A stretch of DNA of 64,000 nucleotides from the NCBI RefSeq assembly GCF_024494695.1, contig NZ_JANHDP010000007.1, positions 1 through 64,000 of the forward strand. The letters run 5' to 3'. The notes under the pieces were generated by a model, which was given only the letters and a program-made list of their open reading frames with translations, searched no databases and was not told the DNA's origin. Source of the stretch: Natronoarchaeum rubrum (GTDB lineage: Archaea; Halobacteriota; Halobacteria; Halobacteriales; Natronoarchaeaceae). Within the stretch, counting starts at the first letter, position 1; the number at the start of each line of letters is the position of its first letter. This document shows positions 43,801 to 53,349 of this stretch, in pieces. Made by a program: the position numbers and the translations under genes.

Positions 43801-44910
43801 ATGGCAGAACGCCAGACCGACGATACCGCGACGATGTCCAAGCTTAACCGACGCACCTTCGCCAAGTTCGCAGGCGCTGCGGGCCTGGTTGCGGGTACGA
43901 CGGGCCTACTCGGCGGTTCGGCCGCGGCGCAGACCGACACGGTCGACCTCGGCGAGGAGGGGCTGCAGGACGGCGACGCGATCGACGACTACCTGGCAGA
44001 GCACTTCCAGAGCGGCACGGAGGTACACGTCCCCGCAGGTAGCTACGAGTGGTCCGGCGAGGGCCTCGACGGCGACTACGAGAACGCGGCGCTGATCGGC
44101 GACGGCAAGCCCGGCGCGGTCGAGCTGAACTTCCCCGAGGGCGAGCACCGGTACAACGCCGTCCGCGCGCAGGCCGGCGAGGTACGCCTGGAGAATCTAC
44201 AGATCCGCGGCGCGACAGGCGGCGAGGAGGCCAAGCTCCGCGCCGAAGCGCGCGGCGAGGACGCGACGATGGTGCTCGACAAGATCTGGCTGCCCGACGG
44301 CGTCCAGGACGGTGCGGACGGGGTCGGCATCTACGTCGGCGCCGAGCACGCCGGAACCATCCGGATCGTCGACTGCTGGGTGCAGAACTTCTCGGACAAC
44401 GGCCTGTACGCGTCCGGTCCCGGCGCCGACTTCGACGACGCCGAAAACGGGAAAGTCGTCGTCGAGGGCGGCCTCTACAGGAACAACAACATCAGCAACG
44501 TCCGGATCGGCACCGACGACAGCGTCGTCCGGAACGTCGCGATGGTCCACGACGCCGAGTCGCCGCCGAACGACGGCGTCTGGAACCAGCGCAACCTGCG
44601 GATCCGCCAGCCCGGCGAGAACATGGTCGTCGACAGCTGCGACATCTACCACTCGATCGACCACTCCCAGCCGATCGACCTCTCCGACCAGTTCTCGGGC
44701 GGTGAGGCCGTGATCAAGAACACGCGGATCCTCACGAACTCCGACTCGCCGGTCGCTAACGACCACGACGGCGACTACCTGCTCGACACGATCCACCTCA
44801 CCGGCGACGGGAACCACGAGATCGCCGTCGAGACCGAGAACGTCGTCGAGAGCGAGCAAGCCGAGAAGGCGACACCCGCCGCGCGCGCCCCCGTCGGGAA
44901 CCAGTCATGA
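43801..44910 (+). CDS. Tat-exported protein, right-handed beta-helix-like
   Basis: 369 residues. A twin-arginine signal peptide is evident: NRRTFAKFAGAAGLVAGTTG (about 16-35) ending AAAQ. The mature part has irregular repeated strands with stacked Asn/Asp, such as VEGGLYRNNNISNVRIG and MVVDSCDIYHSIDHSQP, as seen in parallel beta-helix (pectate-lyase-fold) proteins. Could bind or cleave polysaccharide; no catalytic set is identified. Overlaps the next small gene by four bases. Confidence 0.85.
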   Translation: MAERQTDDTATMSKLNRRTFAKFAGAAGLVAGTTGLLGGSAAAQTDTVDLGEEGLQDGDAIDDYLAEHFQSGTEVHVPAGSYEWSGEGLDGDYENAALIGDGKPGAVELNFPEGEHRYNAVRAQAGEVRLENLQIRGATGGEEAKLRAEARGEDATMVLDKIWLPDGVQDGADGVGIYVGAEHAGTIRIVDCWVQNFSDNGLYASGPGADFDDAENGKVVVEGGLYRNNNISNVRIGTDDSVVRNVAMVHDAESPPNDGVWNQRNLRIRQPGENMVVDSCDIYHSIDHSQPIDLSDQFSGGEAVIKNTRILTNSDSPVANDHDGDYLLDTIHLTGDGNHEIAVETENVVESEQAEKATPAARAPVGNQS

Positions 44911-45125
44911 GCGCGGAGGAACACGAGGACTGGGAGCGGCTGCGCATGGACCCCGATCCCGAGGCCGATCTCGGGTACGAATCGAGCGAGTGGGACGTCC
45001 TCTCCGTCGAGACGGGCGGCCGGAACCAGCGGCTGTTCCTGCCGGCCGACGAGGACAACCTCCGCGAGGACGCGTTCATCGTCGCCGACGCCTCGGCGCT
45101 CTGTGACGTCGCGGACTGTCGCTGA
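44907..45125 (+). CDS. small acidic protein coupled to Tat-exported protein gene
   Basis: 72 residues, soluble, very acidic: EDWERLRMDPDPEADLGYES then LFLPADEDNLREDAFIVADA. From memory similar to haloarchaeal DUF7556 proteins. Its ATG overlaps the preceding stop (ATGA), so it is translated from the same mRNA. Function unknown. Confidence 0.75.
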   Translation: MSAEEHEDWERLRMDPDPEADLGYESSEWDVLSVETGGRNQRLFLPADEDNLREDAFIVADASALCDVADCR

Positions 45126-45457
45126 CCGCCGGACCCGCTGACGCCCTACCGTTCTACTCCGCGCGCGACCCTCTCTACGCCGGTCCCCGCCGGCCCTCCG
45201 CGCTCGCGCGATCTCGTTCAGATCTCCTTACCGACGGTAACGCCGCCTTACCGCCGATTCTGTCGGGGATCGGTGACAGTGCGGGCCGATACTTCGGCCG
45301 ACCGATCCAGTAGTCGCGCGTGAGACTCGGCGACCACTGCGTCGTCGCGGTCGATAGTTCCGACGAGCGCGAGTCGACACAAAGATTTTCCCTGCTTGCA
45401 GCCCAACAAGTGGTAAGCCACCCCGGCACCGCACGACGGTCGGGGCGCACCGTAACT
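45126..45457. other. upstream region of second MoxR operon
   Basis: This 332-base stretch has no supported gene. It contains a 13-base palindrome TTACCG-A-CGGTAA (45228-45240), a hairpin GGCCGA-TACT-TCGGCC (45284-45299) and an A/T-rich CAAAGATTTTCCC near 45380. The palindrome could be an operator for the MoxR operon. Confidence 0.5.
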
Positions 45458-46438
45458 ATGACGGACGCCAACCCATCTGACGTGCTCGAAGGCACAGAGC
45501 CGGCCGGCCAGTCCGATCCGCCGATCGACGAAGTCGGGTCGCTGGCCGACGCCGTCGTCGACAACGTCGGGACAGTGATCGTCGGGCAGGACGACGTGAT
45601 CGAGCACGTCGTCGTCGCCATGCTCGGTCGGGGACACGTCCTGCTGGAGGACGTCCCCGGCGTCGGCAAGACGATGCTCGCCCGGTCGATCGCGCGCTCG
45701 TTCGACAGCTCGTTCAAGCGCGTCCAGTTCACGCCCGATCTCCTGCCCTCCGATATCACCGGCGCCAACGTGTTCGACCAGCGCACCGGCGAGTTCGAGT
45801 TCCGACCGGGGCCGCTGTTCGCGAACGTCGTGCTCGGCGACGAGATCAACCGCGCGCCGCCGAAGACCCAGAGCGCGCTGCTGGAAGCCATGGCCGAGGA
45901 GCAGATCACCGTCGACGGCACGACCCGCGACGTTCCCCGACCGTACACGGTGATCGCCACCCAGAACGCGGTCGAGCCGGGACGGACGTACGAACTCCCG
46001 ATCGCCGAGGTCGATCGATTCATGAAGAAACTCGAACTGGGCTACCCCGACGCCGACGACGAGACCGAACTGCTGGATCGGATCGTCGGCGATCACCCCA
46101 TCGAGTCGCTGTCGCCGGTCGCCGCCGCGGAGGATCTGACTCGCGCGCGGGAGGCCGTCTCGTCGGTCACCGTCGAGCGACCGGTGCGCGAGTACGCCAC
46201 CGCGCTGTCGGGGTACACCCGCGACCACGCCGACCTCGGCGCGAGCCCCCGTGCGACCGTCGCGCTGATGCGGGCTGGACAGGCCCGTGCGGCATTCGAG
46301 GGCCGAGGGTACGTCGTCCCCGACGACCTCAAGCGCGAGGCGCCGGCGGTACTTGCCCACCGGGTTCAGACGGGCGAGGCCGGCCGCTCGGGACGCGAGG
46401 TCGTCCGAGACGCCCTCGACTCCGTGCCGGTCCCCTGA
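45458..46438 (+). CDS. MoxR-family AAA+ ATPase (module 2)
   Basis: 326 residues. Walker A GVGKT in EDVPGVGKTMLARS, then LGDEINRAPPKTQSALLEAM and ATQNAVEPGRTYELPIAEVDRF. Very like the ATPase at 5769 but the Walker A has VGK and the beta-hairpin has EPGRTYELPIAEV rather than EGTFELPEAQ. Expected to act as remodelling ATPase on the DUF58 and transglutaminase proteins encoded immediately after (3-base gap). Confidence 0.93.
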   Translation: MTDANPSDVLEGTEPAGQSDPPIDEVGSLADAVVDNVGTVIVGQDDVIEHVVVAMLGRGHVLLEDVPGVGKTMLARSIARSFDSSFKRVQFTPDLLPSDITGANVFDQRTGEFEFRPGPLFANVVLGDEINRAPPKTQSALLEAMAEEQITVDGTTRDVPRPYTVIATQNAVEPGRTYELPIAEVDRFMKKLELGYPDADDETELLDRIVGDHPIESLSPVAAAEDLTRAREAVSSVTVERPVREYATALSGYTRDHADLGASPRATVALMRAGQARAAFEGRGYVVPDDLKREAPAVLAHRVQTGEAGRSGREVVRDALDSVPVP

Positions 46439-46441
46439 CCG

Positions 46442-47515
46442 ATGATGCTCACACGCCGCGGCTGGGCCGTCGCCGCGCTCGCCGTCGCGCTGCTCCTGCT
46501 GGCGCGCGCGAACGGCGCCCGGTCGATCAACGCCGTCGTCGCGCCCGCGCTGGTCGGGCTCGCGGCCGCGCTCCTGCAGGTCTACCTGCGGGACCGCCCG
46601 GACGTCGAGCGGCGAGCGCCGGCGACCGGCGTCGTCGACGAGGAGCTGCCCGTCGAGCTGGACGTGCCCGCGGACCGGCCGTTCGCCGCGACCGTCGACG
46701 ACCGGCTCGGCGACGGGATCACCGCCGAGGGGCTGCCGAGGACGACGACCGTCGGCGGCGAGCCGATCAGCTACGACGCCCGACTCTGGGAGCGCGGCGA
46801 GCGCAGCCTCGGGCCCGCCGAACTCACCGTCGAGGGACTGCTCGGCCTGGCACGAACGACGTTTTACTACAACGACATCGACGCGGTGCTGGCCTACCCG
46901 CGGACGTACCGGCTCGATCCGCCGGCGGACGCGCTGGCGGGGCTTCCGTCCGACAGGCCGTTCCCGGGCACCGACGAGTTCGACGGGTTGCGCGAGTACG
47001 AGCGCGGCGACTCGCGCCGGACGGTCCACTGGAAATCGAGCGCGAAGCGCCCGGACGACGAGCTGCTCGTCAAGCAGTACGTCGAGGCTGCAGATCGGGG
47101 CGCGCTGACCGTCGGCGTCTCGCCCGGCGAGCACGATGACGGAAGCGCCGAGGCCGCCGCCAGCGTCGCGTTGCACCTGCTCGACGCCGGCGTCGAGGTT
47201 GGACTGGTCACGCCCGACGAGCGGCTCGATCCCGGCGCCGGACGCCACCAGCGCGACGCCGTGCTCGCGGCGATGGCTCGACTGGGACCGGAAACGCTGT
47301 CGGACGCCGCGGCCGAGAGCGCCGACCTCCTCGTGCGGTCGGCCGGCGGCGACGCGGTCGTGACCGACGGCGAGAACGCCGTCCCGTTCGATCGTCTCGT
47401 CGCGACCGAGCGCGGCGAACGCGTGCGCCGCGAACGTCCGGCAGAGGGCACAGCGGCGGGAACGGCGTCGCCGCGAGAGGGGCGTCGCGACGGAACTGAC
47501 GGGGTGGTCGCGTGA
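46442..47515 (+). CDS. DUF58 domain protein (module 2)
   Basis: 357 residues. Two N-terminal membrane segments (about 8-24, 32-48), a beta-rich middle, and the DUF58 motif FDGLREYERGDSRRTVHWKS (about 180-199) followed by a vWA-like domain. Two bases after MoxR's stop plus a short spacer; overlaps the transglutaminase gene by four bases. Partner of the MoxR upstream. Confidence 0.92.
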   Translation: MMLTRRGWAVAALAVALLLLARANGARSINAVVAPALVGLAAALLQVYLRDRPDVERRAPATGVVDEELPVELDVPADRPFAATVDDRLGDGITAEGLPRTTTVGGEPISYDARLWERGERSLGPAELTVEGLLGLARTTFYYNDIDAVLAYPRTYRLDPPADALAGLPSDRPFPGTDEFDGLREYERGDSRRTVHWKSSAKRPDDELLVKQYVEAADRGALTVGVSPGEHDDGSAEAAASVALHLLDAGVEVGLVTPDERLDPGAGRHQRDAVLAAMARLGPETLSDAAAESADLLVRSAGGDAVVTDGENAVPFDRLVATERGERVRRERPAEGTAAGTASPREGRRDGTDGVVA

Positions 47516-49800
47516 GCGCTCCGACGGCGATGCGGCGAGCGGCGTCGGACGCACGCCGGACGAGTGGACGCCGAGCGTTCCGCGGCGCGGCGCTCGCCTG
47601 CACGCTCGTCCTGACGGCGTCGTACGTCAGCGTACTCGATCGGATCGCCGGATTCGTCGGCGATCCCGCGCCCGCGATCCCGTTGGCCGGCGTCGTCGGG
47701 AACACGGCCGTGATCCCCGTCGCCGTCGCCGCGGTGCTGGTCGCGACCGTCGTCGCGACGTACGTCCGCGAGCGCACCGCGATCGGGGCGACGCTCGTCC
47801 TCACTGTGGTCGGGCACGTCTGGTACCTCCAGTCGACGCCGGCGACGCTCGGCGTCGTGATCAACGCCTGGGGCGTGCTGGTGTCCGACGCCGTGGCGCT
47901 GCTGACCGGGGTGTCGGTGGTCAGGTTGTCCAACGCGGGGGCCTGGGCGGTCGGATCGGTGCCGGCGCCGGCGTTCCTCTCGTGGTATCTCGCCGTCCGC
48001 CGGCGCTACGTCGCCAGCGCGGCGATCGGCGGGGCGACGTTGCTGGTGTTCGTGCTGACGGGCGACGCCGGGACGCTCGTGACGCTCGCCGGCGTGCTCG
48101 GCGCGGCTGGTGCGGTCGGGTTCGGCGATCTCGAACGCCGCGGCGCGCCGATCGATCAGGCCGACGCCCTCGCGGCGGCGTTCGCGGCGATGGCCGTGCT
48201 GTCGCTGACGGTGTCGGTCGTCCCCGCCGGCGGCGGCAACCCCACGTCGCTGCAGGGACCGGGCGGCGCCAGCGGTGGCAGCGGCGGCGATACCATCGAA
48301 GGGGCCGTCGTGCAGTCGTCGGGCGGGCTCCAGATCGGGGGCAGCGTCTCGCTGTCGCCGGAAGTCCGGTTCACCGTCGAGAGCGAGGAGCCGGGCTACT
48401 GGCGCACCGCCGTCTTCGATCAGTTTTCGGGCAGGGGCTGGTACACCGACGTCGGCGTCGAGCGATGGAACGGTGACGTGACGACGCCGCCCGGACCGAC
48501 CGAGTCGATCGAGCAGGTCTACGAGGTCGAGAGCGCGACGTCCGCGATGCCCGCGGTCACCAGGCCATCGGAGCTGAGCGGCGACGTCGCGGACGGAACG
48601 TACGCCACCCCGTACGGGACGCTCATCTACGAGGACACGTTCCAGCCGGGCGACGCCTACCGCGTCACCAGCCTCCGGCCCGACGCGTCGACCGAGGAGC
48701 TTCGACAGGCGGGCGACAGCTATCCGGGATGGGTTCAGTCCGACTTCCTCCAGGTGCCTGCCGGTCAGCCCGATCGGGTCGGCGAGCTGGCCAACGAGGT
48801 CACGGCCGACGCCGAGACGCCCTACGACGCGGCGGTCGCGATCGAGCGCTACCTCGAGAGCGAGAAGGAGTACTCGCTCGACGCGGACCGACCGGAGGGC
48901 AACGCCATCGACGACTTCCTCTTCGAGATGGACGCCGGTTACTGCGTTCACTTCGCGTCGACCATGGCCGTGATGCTGCGCGAGGCGGGGATCCCGGCGC
49001 GGATGGCCTCGGGGTATTCGACCGGCCAGCAGGTCGGCGAGGACCGCTACGTCGTTCGCGGGCTCAACGCCCACGCCTGGGTCGAGGTGTACTTCCCGGG
49101 CGAAGGGTGGGTGACGTTCGACCCGACGCCGTCGGACGGCCGTCAGCAGGCCCGCGAGAACCGCGTGCAGACCGCGCGGTCGGCGGGCAATCCGAACGTC
49201 GACACCGACGAGAGCCGCGACGGCGATCCCACACAGTTCGAGGACGAGGAGTCCGAGACGACGCCGTCGATCGACGAATCGCCCGACAACGAAACCGACC
49301 CGGAGAACGCGACCGAGAACGGGACCGGGAACCTGTCGAACGACTCCAATCCGACGTACGGCGACGACGGCGAGGACGACGAAGGCGGCCTGACGACGCG
49401 ACTACCGTCGTACAGGACGATCGGCATCGGCCTGATCGCCCTGTTCGGTGCCGCCGCGCTGGCCCGCCGAACGGGTCACGCCGCCCGATTCGGCCGCGCC
49501 GTCGCCGTTCGCTGGCAGGGACGCGGACGGAGCCCCCGCGAGGACGTCGAGCGGGCGTTCGAGCGGCTGGAGTTGCTGTTCGCGGGCGCGGACGGACCGC
49601 GCTCGCCCGGCGAGACGCCCCGCGAGTATCTCGATCGGGTGGCCGGCGACCGGGACGACGAGCGCGTCGAGCGAGTCCGACGCCTCTACGAGCGGGCGCG
49701 GTACGGCGGTGAGGTGACCGACGAGGAGGCCGCCGAGGCGGTCGACCTTGTCGACGCGCTCGTCGCCGACGAGAGCCGGTTCTCCGGGTCGAACCGGTGA
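47512..49800 (+). CDS. membrane transglutaminase-like protein with DUF4129 tail (module 2)
   Basis: 762 residues. N-terminal membrane segments (about 27-245), an outside domain, and a transglutaminase core with C478 in DAGYCVHFASTM, H521 in AHAWVEVYF and D537 in TFDPTP. A linker rich in Asp, Asn and Thr (about 550-625) and one membrane segment lead to a C-terminal DUF4129-like region (EDVERAFERLELLFAGADG...). TgpA-like architecture; forms or breaks isopeptide or other bonds outside the membrane. Last gene of the MoxR-DUF58-TG set. Confidence 0.94.
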   Translation: MSAPTAMRRAASDARRTSGRRAFRGAALACTLVLTASYVSVLDRIAGFVGDPAPAIPLAGVVGNTAVIPVAVAAVLVATVVATYVRERTAIGATLVLTVVGHVWYLQSTPATLGVVINAWGVLVSDAVALLTGVSVVRLSNAGAWAVGSVPAPAFLSWYLAVRRRYVASAAIGGATLLVFVLTGDAGTLVTLAGVLGAAGAVGFGDLERRGAPIDQADALAAAFAAMAVLSLTVSVVPAGGGNPTSLQGPGGASGGSGGDTIEGAVVQSSGGLQIGGSVSLSPEVRFTVESEEPGYWRTAVFDQFSGRGWYTDVGVERWNGDVTTPPGPTESIEQVYEVESATSAMPAVTRPSELSGDVADGTYATPYGTLIYEDTFQPGDAYRVTSLRPDASTEELRQAGDSYPGWVQSDFLQVPAGQPDRVGELANEVTADAETPYDAAVAIERYLESEKEYSLDADRPEGNAIDDFLFEMDAGYCVHFASTMAVMLREAGIPARMASGYSTGQQVGEDRYVVRGLNAHAWVEVYFPGEGWVTFDPTPSDGRQQARENRVQTARSAGNPNVDTDESRDGDPTQFEDEESETTPSIDESPDNETDPENATENGTGNLSNDSNPTYGDDGEDDEGGLTTRLPSYRTIGIGLIALFGAAALARRTGHAARFGRAVAVRWQGRGRSPREDVERAFERLELLFAGADGPRSPGETPREYLDRVAGDRDDERVERVRRLYERARYGGEVTDEEAAEAVDLVDALVADESRFSGSNR

Positions 49801-49861
49801 TCCCGGACTGGCGCGTCGCCCTCTCGAAACCGGGAAAACGACCGCGAGGGTCCCGACAGTG

Positions 49862-49869
49862 TTTAATAG
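49862..49869 (+). promoter_or_regulatory. TATA-like box for aIF1
   Basis: TTTAATAG about 29 bases before the ATG at 49894, indicating a leaderless transcript. Confidence 0.6.
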
Positions 49870-49893
49870 GGGCCATTCGTACACCCGGGTGTA

Positions 49894-50187
49894 ATGTCGG
49901 AAGTCTGCTCGACGTGCGGGCTGCCCGAGGAGCTTTGCGTCTGTGAAGACGTCGCCAAGGAATCTCAGCAGATCCAGATCCGCATTGACGAGCGCAGGTA
50001 CGGCAAGGAAGTAACGATCATCGAAGGGTTCGATCCGAGCGACGTGGACCTCGACAGTCTGTCGTCGGACCTCAAGTCGAAATTCGCGTGCGGCGGGACC
50101 GTCGAGGAGGGCCAGATCGAACTCCAGGGCAACCACTCCGGACGCGTCGAGGAGTTCCTCCGAGATCGGGGCTTCAACGTCGCCTAG
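49894..50187 (+). CDS. translation initiation factor aIF1 (SUI1)
   Basis: 97 residues, full length. [15 protein letters not shown] gives a zinc-binding N-terminus typical of archaeal aIF1; [21 protein letters not shown] and [20 protein letters not shown] are the SUI1 core. It checks start-codon selection on the small subunit. Monocistronic by context. Confidence 0.95.
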   Translation: MSEVCSTCGLPEELCVCEDVAKESQQIQIRIDERRYGKEVTIIEGFDPSDVDLDSLSSDLKSKFACGGTVEEGQIELQGNHSGRVEEFLRDRGFNVA

Positions 50188-50367
50188 CTCGTCCGTCGAG
50201 CGCAGGACCCTCTCAAAGAGCGGACAGTCGCGGTTCTTCCGATCGACATTTTTGGCCGACCGCGGGCCGGAACAGTATTGTTCGACGAGCCACACGTACC
50301 CACAGGCGGTTGACCCGATCGGGTCGGCGTGCCGCGGGTCGATGCGGTCGCACAGCGTCAGATACAC

Positions 50368-51441
50368 ATGAGCGACGAATCGATCGACGTCTCCGACGGA
50401 GCGAATGTGCTCGTGCTCGGCGGGGCGGGACGCAACGCCGACCGGTGTTGCGACGCCCTGCTCGACGTGGGGCGCGCTGAGAACCGGGGCGAGCTGTCGG
50501 TCACGTTTTCCGAGGACGTCACCGACCGGGCGCGACTCGACACCGGAACGAGCGGGCGACAGTCGGCCAAGCACGGTCACGTCACCATCGGCGACGTGCT
50601 GCGGTCGGCCGACCACGCGCCACCCGATTTCACAGAGCCGGTCGCGACCGACATCGTCGAAGATCCGGGCGATCTGAAGGCGATCGGGACCAGCGTCAGC
50701 CGATTTTGCGAGTCGTGGTCCGAGAGCGGCCACCTGATGGTGCTCTGCTTCGACTCGATCACCGAGCTGCTCGAACGGCGCGACCCGAAAGTCGTGTTCC
50801 AGTTCCTCCACACCCTGCTCGAACGGCTCGCGTCGGTCGACACGGTCGCACACTTCCACCTCGATCCCGATCGGGTCGACGGACAGACCGTTTCGACGTT
50901 CAGCTCGTTGTTCGACGACGTCGTCGATCCGGCGACCGCCGAGGACCTGATCGACGAATCGGGGCTCGACGCCGCCGAGGACGACGCCGATGCCGAGGAC
51001 GAAGGACCGCGTCTCAGCGACGGCATCCCGGCGACCAGCGGCTCCTCGCAGGCCTCGGACGACGAGATCGCCGCTCGCCTCGACGAGCACGGCGAGGAGT
51101 ACGAGGTCGCCGACGGCGGGACCGAGAACCGGGGTGCGAGCCGACAGGCCAGCGACGACGACATCGCCGCCCGGATCCCCGACATCGGCGACGACGCCGA
51201 CGAGGTGGACGCCGACCCGAGCGCCACGGACGACGCCGTCGAGGAGACGCGCCGCCGTAGCGGGGATGCCGACGCCGAGGAGCACGACGCCGCTGATGAG
51301 GATCTTGACAGCGCGGGCGCCGGCGCCGAAGATGCCGACGCGGACGACGCGGACGACTCCGACGACGGCGGCGGGAGCGACGCCATCGCGGGGGTGGACG
51401 ACGACACGGACATCGACGACCTCGATTTCGACTTCGGGTGA
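50368..51441 (+). CDS. haloarchaeal protein with RecA-like N-terminal region and acidic tail
   Basis: 357 residues. VLVLGGAGRNADRCCDALLDVG starts a region (about 10-190) ending LMVLCFDSITELLE and FQFLHTLLERLASV, which resembles the DUF7504/KaiC-like fold as I recall it, but without a canonical Walker A. The last ~160 residues are extremely acidic with two similar stretches (QASDDEIAARLDEHG and QASDDDIAARIPDIG). Possibly a signalling or output protein for light or taxis sensors (haloarchaeal HTR-like); tentative. Confidence 0.78.
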   Translation: MSDESIDVSDGANVLVLGGAGRNADRCCDALLDVGRAENRGELSVTFSEDVTDRARLDTGTSGRQSAKHGHVTIGDVLRSADHAPPDFTEPVATDIVEDPGDLKAIGTSVSRFCESWSESGHLMVLCFDSITELLERRDPKVVFQFLHTLLERLASVDTVAHFHLDPDRVDGQTVSTFSSLFDDVVDPATAEDLIDESGLDAAEDDADAEDEGPRLSDGIPATSGSSQASDDEIAARLDEHGEEYEVADGGTENRGASRQASDDDIAARIPDIGDDADEVDADPSATDDAVEETRRRSGDADAEEHDAADEDLDSAGAGAEDADADDADDSDDGGGSDAIAGVDDDTDIDDLDFDFG

Positions 51442-51507
51442 GATCGGTCACGTCGGCGACAGCTCGAAGTCCGCACACTTTTCTGCGATCACCTCCAGCG
51501 ACAGGGT

Positions 51508-53349
51508 GTGCCAGTCTCACCGGAGATCCTCGCCGTGCTGGCGATCGTGCTGGCCGCGCTGATACTCTTCGCCACGGAGGCCGCGCCCGTCGACGTGACG
51601 GCGATCGGCATCATGGTGTCGCTGCTGCTCGCCGAGCCGCTCACGGAGGCGGCCGCGAGCGTCGGCCTGCTTGCAGACTCGTTCGCGCTCGTATCGCCTG
51701 AGGAGGGGATCTCCGGGTTCGCAAGCGTCGCGACGGTGACGGTGCTGGCGATGTTCGTCCTGAGCGCCGGCGTCGAGCGCACCGGGATCGTCGAGACGCT
51801 CGGCGAGCGCGTCTCGGCGTTTACGGGGAACAGCGAGCGCCGACAGCTCGGCGCGACGATCGGCATCGTCGGCCCGATTTCGGGCTTTATCAACAACACC
51901 GCCGCGGTCGCGATCCTGATGCCGATGGTGTCCGATCTGGCGAAGAAGGGGGGCACCTCGCCCTCGAAACTCCTCTTGCCGCTCTCGTACGCCTCGATGT
52001 TCGGCGGCACGCTGACGCTGATCGGCACGTCGACGAACATCCTCGCGTCGGATCTCTCGGCGCGGCTGATCGGCGAGCCGTTCTCGATGTTCGAGTTCAC
52101 CCAGCTCGGCGTGATCGTCGCCTTGGTCGGCACCGCCTACCTGTTCACGGTGGGCTGGTGGCTCACGCCCGAACGCATCAAGGCCGAGGAAGACCTCACC
52201 AGCGACTTCGAACTCTCGGAGTATCTCACCGAGGTCGTCGTGCGCGAGGAGTCGCCGCTGGTCGGACAGACGGTCCGCGAGGCGCTGGCGTCGATGGAGC
52301 AGGACATCGACGTCGTCCAGTTGATCCGTGAGAACCGAACGTTCGGCGAGCCGCTGGGTCAGAAGATGATCCGCGGCGGCGACGTGTTCGTCGTCCGGAC
52401 CGACCGCGAGTCGCTGATCGACGTCAGCGAGGGCGAGGGACTGGACCTGCTACCCGAGATCGAGGTTTCGGACGCCGAACTGGCGACGACCGAGCAGAAC
52501 CAGGGGCTCGTGGAGGTCGTCGTCGCGCCCCGATCGTCGCTGATCGGCGAGACGCTGGCGACGAGCCGGTTCCGCGAGCGCTACGACGCGACCGTGCTCG
52601 CGCTGCGCCGCGGTCCCGAGCTGATGCGCTCGCGGCTCGATCGAGTGTCGCTGCGCGTCGGCGACACGCTGCTGGTCCAGGCGACCGAGGACAGCCTCGG
52701 CCGGCTGAACCGGAACCGGGATTTCATCGTCGCCCAGCGCGTCGAGCGCGCCCAGTACCGCCGCGAGAAGGTACCGATCGCCGTCGGGATCGTGATCGGT
52801 GTCGTCGCGCTGGCGGCGCTCGACGTGATGCCGATCGTCGTCTCGGCGCTGACGGGCGCGCTCGCGATGGTCGTCACCGGCTGCCTGAAGCCGCCCGAGC
52901 TGTACGACGCGGTCCAGTGGGATGTGATCTTCCTGCTCGCGGGCGTGATCCCGCTCGGAATCGCGATGGAGCAGACGGGGACGGCGAACCTGATCGCCGA
53001 CGGCGTCGTCGCCAGCGCAGAGCTGCTGCCGCCGATCGGCGTGCTCGCGCTATTCTACGTCGTCACGGCACTGTTGACGAACGTGGTCAGCAACAACGCC
53101 AGCGTCGTGTTGATGATCCCGGTGGCCGTCGAGGCGGCGACGCGCATCGGCGCCGACCCGTTCGCGTTCGTGCTCGCGGTCACCTTCGCCGCGAGCACGG
53201 CGTTCATGACGCCCGTGGGCTACCAGACGAACCTGTTCGTCTACGGGCCCGGCGGCTATCGCTTCTCGGACTACGTGCGCGTCGGCGGCCCGCTCCAGTT
53301 GCTCCTGGCGATCGTCACGACGGTCGGTATCTGGTTCTTCTGGCTCTAG
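51508..53349 (+). CDS. SLC13-family carrier with TrkA-C domains
   Basis: 613 residues. Ten to twelve membrane segments in two halves (about 1-215 and 415-613), each with the sodium/anion symporter motif (INNTAAVAILMP and VSNNASVVLMIP). Between them two TrkA-C regulatory domains (about 230-320 and 325-405). Such carriers move sulfate, dicarboxylates or phosphate with sodium. GTG start at 51508. Converges on the truncated gene with a 4-base overlap. Confidence 0.91.
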   Translation: MPVSPEILAVLAIVLAALILFATEAAPVDVTAIGIMVSLLLAEPLTEAAASVGLLADSFALVSPEEGISGFASVATVTVLAMFVLSAGVERTGIVETLGERVSAFTGNSERRQLGATIGIVGPISGFINNTAAVAILMPMVSDLAKKGGTSPSKLLLPLSYASMFGGTLTLIGTSTNILASDLSARLIGEPFSMFEFTQLGVIVALVGTAYLFTVGWWLTPERIKAEEDLTSDFELSEYLTEVVVREESPLVGQTVREALASMEQDIDVVQLIRENRTFGEPLGQKMIRGGDVFVVRTDRESLIDVSEGEGLDLLPEIEVSDAELATTEQNQGLVEVVVAPRSSLIGETLATSRFRERYDATVLALRRGPELMRSRLDRVSLRVGDTLLVQATEDSLGRLNRNRDFIVAQRVERAQYRREKVPIAVGIVIGVVALAALDVMPIVVSALTGALAMVVTGCLKPPELYDAVQWDVIFLLAGVIPLGIAMEQTGTANLIADGVVASAELLPPIGVLALFYVVTALLTNVVSNNASVVLMIPVAVEAATRIGADPFAFVLAVTFAASTAFMTPVGYQTNLFVYGPGGYRFSDYVRVGGPLQLLLAIVTTVGIWFFWL

